From Defluviitaleaceae bacterium (GTDB lineage Bacteria > Bacillota > Clostridia > Lachnospirales > WQUN01): DNA of 36,986 nt. Numbering within the stretch: position 1 is the first letter of the stretch; each line of letters opens with the position of its first letter. Positions 34,719 through 36,986 of this stretch are shown in pieces. The stretch covers positions 1-36,986 of the forward strand of contig WRAH01000027.1 in the NCBI GenBank assembly GCA_009780315.1. Reading direction: 5' to 3'. The notes under the pieces were generated by a model that was given only the letters and a program-made list of their open reading frames with translations, was not told where the DNA came from and searched no databases. The position numbers and the translations under genes are program-made.

Positions 34719-35483
34719 TTAAGCGTTCATATTATTGTCTTTGATCAGTTCATCGTCTTTAACATCCTCTGAATTAAAATGCTTATTTTCAGCTCGCTTC
34801 AGAGCAGCAGAAGCAAGGGTCAAACCATAATCTGGATGATTTGAGTTGCTTGAGTATTCTTCAGAGCTATCTTGAATCAAAGACTCTACTGGAATTATTA
34901 GCTCAGTCCAGCTTTCCTCAAAGACCACACCTTGATTTTCATTGTACACGACGCATCCTGCTGAGCTCAAGACACCATTTTTCTCATCAAAGTGAATTAT
35001 AGCCTCCATTCCTATATCATCTTTGGTTAGCCCCAAATCAGCCAGCATAGAGTCTGTTTTTGATTGCCATTTCTCTATATCGTCTGAATCTGTGTGGATA
35101 TCAAAAATAGTTAGTTGCTCATGGATTGCTTCAAGACCACTATTTAACATCTGTATATATGCGTATATATAGTGAAATTTATTCTTACCATTCGCCCAGT
35201 CCTTCAATAAAGCTTGATGGCGCTTCTTCCTCATAAAATGAAAGAGCATACGACTGTCTCTATGATACACAGAAATGATGCTCCACAATTTTTTGCTGAC
35301 TTCACTCACGCCCCAAACGCACCCAAAATCGTTTGCCGTGTTTGATATGCGAGTATTGAATGAATCCCATTTTATGAAGTGATGGCAATTAGGGGTAACA
35401 AGATTTCTCGTAACCTCTTTAGCATCATCTCCCATCCCGATTGATATACACTTCAAAAATTCTCGTTTAAGCGCATTTTGCAC
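34719..35483 (-). CDS. Unknown protein paired with the XRE/ImmA gene
   Basis: About 254 residues, soluble, with no signal peptide or membrane segment. It may correspond to a DUF5986-like family often seen beside ImmA/IrrE genes, but I am not certain. Visible features are a conserved-looking N-H-H/N-C-H-H-F-I-K-W region near residue 35, a basic stretch (F-M-R-K-K-R-H-Q-A-L-L-K) near 85 and an acidic, disordered C-terminus (S-E-D-V-K-D-D-E-L). The GTG at 35483 is 23 bases from the AGGAGG site (35512-35507). The in-frame ATA at 35498 sits at 8 bases and would add five residues, so the true start may be non-canonical. It is driven by a perfect consensus promoter and is first in the operon. Confidence 0.65.
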   Translation of the reverse strand: MQNALKREFLKCISIGMGDDAKEVTRNLVTPNCHHFIKWDSFNTRISNTANDFGCVWGVSEVSKKLWSIISVYHRDSRMLFHFMRKKRHQALLKDWANGKNKFHYIYAYIQMLNSGLEAIHEQLTIFDIHTDSDDIEKWQSKTDSMLADLGLTKDDIGMEAIIHFDEKNGVLSSAGCVVYNENQGVVFEESWTELIIPVESLIQDSSEEYSSNSNHPDYGLTLASAALKRAENKHFNSEDVKDDELIKDNNMNA

Positions 35484-35546
35484 GTTGATGTTTTTTATAA
35501 CCCACGCCTCCTAGTAAACAGATAATTTAAAAGTTTCATGTCACAT

Positions 35547-35575
35547 ATTATAGGCTTTTTATGAAATAATGTCAA
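35547..35575 (-). promoter_or_regulatory. Perfect sigma-A consensus promoter of the ImmA/IrrE operon
   Basis: Minus strand: TTGACA (35575-35570), 17 bases, TATAAT (35552-35547). It is the only exact consensus promoter I found in the window. Such strength suggests control by a repressor, possibly the XRE domain encoded in the same operon. Confidence 0.92.
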
Positions 35576-35639
35576 TGACAAATTCAAAAATAATATATTT
35601 AGTAATTCATAATATGCCTATGATTCTATTTTGCAGTAG

Positions 35640-35801
35640 ATGTTTGATTATTATTTTGCCATTGATGAGGATGTATATAATCCTATAAGTGAGTTTGTAT
35701 CCAGACAAAAGGATAGTTGCTTGAATTGTAACAAGAGCACTCTAACAGAGTATAGTTCCGATTTTAAGAGCGACATCAACACAAATGCACAAGAGTTTTA
35801 G
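35640..35801 (+). CDS. Possible 53-residue acidic protein
   Basis: An ATG frame bounded upstream by an in-frame TAG. The product starts MFDYYFAIDEDVYNPISEFV and contains a C-L-N-C pair. No ribosome binding site is visible and no family is recognised. It ends exactly where the GC-rich mobile-element-like sequence begins, so it may be the remnant of a longer gene or not a gene at all. Confidence 0.25.
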   Translation: MFDYYFAIDEDVYNPISEFVSRQKDSCLNCNKSTLTEYSSDFKSDINTNAQEF

Positions 35802-36030
35802 ACTCTTTCCGGGCATTCTGTTCATGTCGCGAGCAGTGCTAGATTGACTCCACGGCGAAAAACGCCGCGGTGTCAATCTAGCTTGCCCGCTGGTGGCACG
35901 CCCCCAGACCCCCAGATCGTCACCGCGTTGCGGCGACGGCTATGCGGCCAGTTGGCCGCTATTTTGTTTCGTTTGTTAAGCTGACGCACCGTATTGGTGC
36001 ATTAGGTGCAATAATCAAAAATTGCACTGT
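35802..36030. mobile_element. GC-rich hairpin cluster, probable transfer-origin region of a conjugative-element remnant
   Basis: This stretch has no gene and is GC-rich against an AT-rich background. It holds four inverted repeats in 165 bases. The first is GCTAGATTGAC...GTCAATCTAGC, a 20-bp stem with an AAAAA loop (35838-35882, 18 of 20 paired). The others are CGTCACCGC/GCGGCGACG (35918-35938), GCGGCCA/TGGCCGC (35944-35959) and GCACC/GGTGC (35986-36000). A C/A-rich run CCCCCAGACCCCCAG lies between. The look is that of oriT-proximal DNA in Tn1549-like clostridial elements. No relaxase, MobC or integrase gene is present in the window, so it is a remnant or an edge. Confidence 0.5.
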
Positions 36031-36138
36031 GCTATTTTTCAAATCACAAACCTAATCTACAATAGCATAATGAAACTGATGTAGCAGCAGGGAGCAATGA
36101 AGTTTTAACACATACCAGCAGGAAAATAAAAAGTGAAA

Positions 36139-36157
36139 GGTCACCATGTCGGTGACC
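36139..36157 (-). terminator. Hairpin terminator after the 62-residue gene
   Basis: GGTCACC-ATGTC-GGTGACC, a perfect 7-bp stem. On the minus strand it is followed by a T-rich stretch (CTTTCACTTTTTATTTTCC) and lies about 16 bases after the stop codon at 36174. Confidence 0.65.
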
Positions 36158-36173
36158 CTTCTGCGTAATACCG

Positions 36174-36362
36174 CTAAGCGGCATCGCCGGAATCAGTTCT
36201 GCTCTTGTCAGAACGCTGATCGATACTTTGACGTGATTTTTTCCACTGATCAAATTCACGCTGACCCTCTTCGCTCTCAAAATAAGATTGAATAGTAGGG
36301 AGCAAGCATCGGGCCAACGCCTCAAGAGCTTCGTCCGGCGGGTGGTACGAACGCTCTCTCAA
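36174..36362 (-). CDS. Small conserved protein of clostridial conjugative elements
   Basis: About 62 residues: MRERSYHPPDEALEALARCL, then L-P-T-I-Q-S-Y-F-E-S-E-E-G-Q-R-E-F-D-Q-W-K and a charged tail. I recognise the A-L-A-R-C-L-x-P-x-I...S-E-E-G-Q-R-E-F pattern as that of small hypothetical proteins carried on Tn1549/Tn916-like elements in Firmicutes; their function is unknown. The TTG start at 36362 has GGAGG eight bases upstream; the TTG at 36377 overlaps that site and is less likely. Codon use is more GC-rich than in neighbouring genes. A hairpin terminator follows. With the adjoining hairpin cluster it marks a conjugative-element remnant. Confidence 0.6.
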   Translation of the reverse strand: MRERSYHPPDEALEALARCLLPTIQSYFESEEGQREFDQWKKSRQSIDQRSDKSRTDSGDAA

Positions 36363-36490
36363 AACGCTGACCTCCAATATTCATGTAATTTTTATAGACA
36401 CGATCAACCCACAGTGTCCATAGTTAAATCTTAACATATGTTCGATTTGGTTTCAATGATGATGATGAAACCTTAATGCAATTTCTTAAA

Positions 36491-36547
36491 TCGAAAATTA
36501 TGAATTTCAAATTTCGAGTTGATTTCAATGTCATATAAGGATATAAT
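36491..36547 (+). promoter_or_regulatory. Promoter and possible operator of the XRE gene
   Basis: TTGATT (36519-36524), 17 bases, TATAAT (36542-36547). Immediately upstream an inverted repeat TCGAAA (36491-36496) / TTTCGA (36512-36517) could be an operator used by the XRE protein itself. Confidence 0.65.
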
Positions 36548-36581
36548 ATGGGTAGAAAACGGACTGCTGGAGGGAAACAAT

Positions 36582-36869
36582 ATGCAAATAACAGCGGCAA
36601 GACTTCTCGAGCTAAGAAAAAATATAGGCTTTACACAGGTAAAAATGGCAAAGACACTCGGCATATCACAATCATCTTTGAATCGTTACGAGCATGACAA
36701 TGCACTCATACCCGATACAGTGTTCCTTGTATACGCTGATTATTTTGATGTATCTCTTGATTATATATTTGGTTGGACAAAGGTCAATAAAGTAGACACG
36801 GAAAAGAGAAAAAAAATTAATGGTCAAGAAATAATGACTCTTTTTCATCGGGAGAAAGAAGGATATTAG
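36582..36869 (+). CDS. XRE-family repressor, 3' end replaced by insertion sequence
   Basis: A 95-residue protein from the ATG at 36582, preceded by GGAGGG; earlier in-frame ATG codons lie on the promoter. Residues 3-65 are a complete XRE helix-turn-helix (L-L-E-L-R-K-N-I-G-F-T-Q-V-K-M-A, then I-S-Q-S-S-L-N-R-Y-E). The family continues after D-Y-I-F-G with an R-T-D-x-P type tail of 30-60 residues. Here the sequence turns to W-T-K-V-N-K-V-D-T-E-K exactly where an IS3-like terminus begins (36774). The last 30 or so codons and the stop thus come from the insertion sequence. DNA binding may survive; dimerisation may not. Confidence 0.8.
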   Translation: MQITAARLLELRKNIGFTQVKMAKTLGISQSSLNRYEHDNALIPDTVFLVYADYFDVSLDYIFGWTKVNKVDTEKRKKINGQEIMTLFHREKEGY

Positions 36870-36986
36870 CAGAGTGAGGTCTGCGCTTATTGTAGAATCC
36901 CTCTACATACTCAAAGAGGGATAAGTTCAACTCCAGCAAAGAATTAAATACCCTGCGGTTTAATTCTTCATGCTTGAGATACCTAA
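36774..36986 (-). mobile_element. IS3-family insertion sequence, 3' end (continues past window)
   Basis: The candidate terminal repeat is 36774-36798, reading TGGACAAAGGTC, AATAA, then AGTAGACA. That is 25 bases with the TG start and GACA inner end seen in this family. It is followed, reading inward, by the end of a transposase gene on the minus strand. The element interrupts the XRE gene. The other end is outside the window, so the target duplication cannot be checked. Confidence 0.65.
36817..36986 (-). CDS. IS3-family transposase OrfB, C-terminal fragment
   Basis: The last 55 codons of a transposase, cut by the window edge (first full codon at 36984). It reads R-Y-L-K-H-E-E-L-N-R-R-V-F, then L-S-L-F-E-Y-V-E-G-F-Y-N-K-R-R-P-H-S-A and ends F-L-D-H with TAA at 36819-36817. 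The E-G-F-Y-N-x-x-R-P-H-S signature is that of the DDE integrase (rve) C-terminus in IS3 OrfB, where it follows the final catalytic Glu. Its end overlaps the rightward XRE gene by 53 bases on the opposite strand. Whether the full element is intact cannot be seen. Confidence 0.85.
   Translation of the reverse strand, partial: RYLKHEELNRRVFNSLLELNLSLFEYVEGFYNKRRPHSANILLSPDEKESLFLDH

Noticed and set aside
36044..36325. Leftward 93-codon frame overlapping the 62-residue gene
   Set aside because: It lies in a different frame of the better-supported gene at 36174-36362 and crosses its terminator.

Overview
The window looks like a chromosomal segment of a low-GC, Gram-positive anaerobe, probably a clostridial (Lachnospiraceae-like) Firmicute. 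The reasons are strong AGGAGG-type ribosome binding sites, a terminator-type SAM-I riboswitch in front of metK, a Bacillus/Clostridium-type pheST and scpAB arrangement, a yuaF/yuaG-like NfeD-flotillin pair, a YesM/YesN-type two-component system and a tyrosine phenol-lyase. The taxonomic call is inference, since no 16S rRNA gene or other marker is present.

Layout. (1) 1-244: start of a leftward oligoendopeptidase F gene, cut by the window edge. (2) 383-4714: a cell-cell signalling locus. A cytoplasmic HTH/TPR regulator of RNPP type is followed, with stop/start overlaps, by two tandem copies of a tiny exported-peptide gene. A secreted 180-residue protein and a half-size ABC exporter follow. Three copies of one palindromic terminator cassette are scattered here, one of them broken next to an IS3-like end. 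(3) 4796-7521: metK with its SAM riboswitch, then a lipoprotein HtrA-like serine protease with two C-terminal repeat domains. (4) 7705-13113: rightward housekeeping run pheS-pheT, a site-2-protease-like protein that has lost its zinc motifs, scpA and scpB.

(5) 13232-27419: a 14-kb leftward carbohydrate operon of twelve genes. In transcription order it encodes a GH4 glycosidase, an AraA-family isomerase, YjbQ-like protein 1, an FGGY kinase, a TIM-like isomerase, YjbQ-like protein 2, a sugar-binding lipoprotein, two permeases, a GH127 beta-L-arabinofuranosidase, and a YesM/YesN kinase and regulator. The implied scheme is import of an arabinose-containing oligosaccharide, cytosolic hydrolysis, isomerisation and phosphorylation. 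No AraD epimerase, no aldolase and no transporter ATPase are present, and the two YjbQ proteins have no obvious place in a known pathway. This is the best candidate for an undescribed metabolic route in the window.

(6) 27755-33122: tyrosine phenol-lyase, a membrane-anchored MutS-like ATPase, and an NfeD/flotillin pair. (7) 33270-36986: tRNA-Ala(GGC) followed by accessory DNA. This holds an XRE/ImmA-IrrE metalloprotease regulator with an unknown partner under a consensus promoter, a GC-rich cluster of hairpins resembling a conjugative-element transfer-origin region, a small conserved-looking protein, and an XRE repressor whose 3' end has been replaced by an IS3-family insertion sequence that runs off the window.

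All family assignments come from reading motifs by eye; no database search was run.
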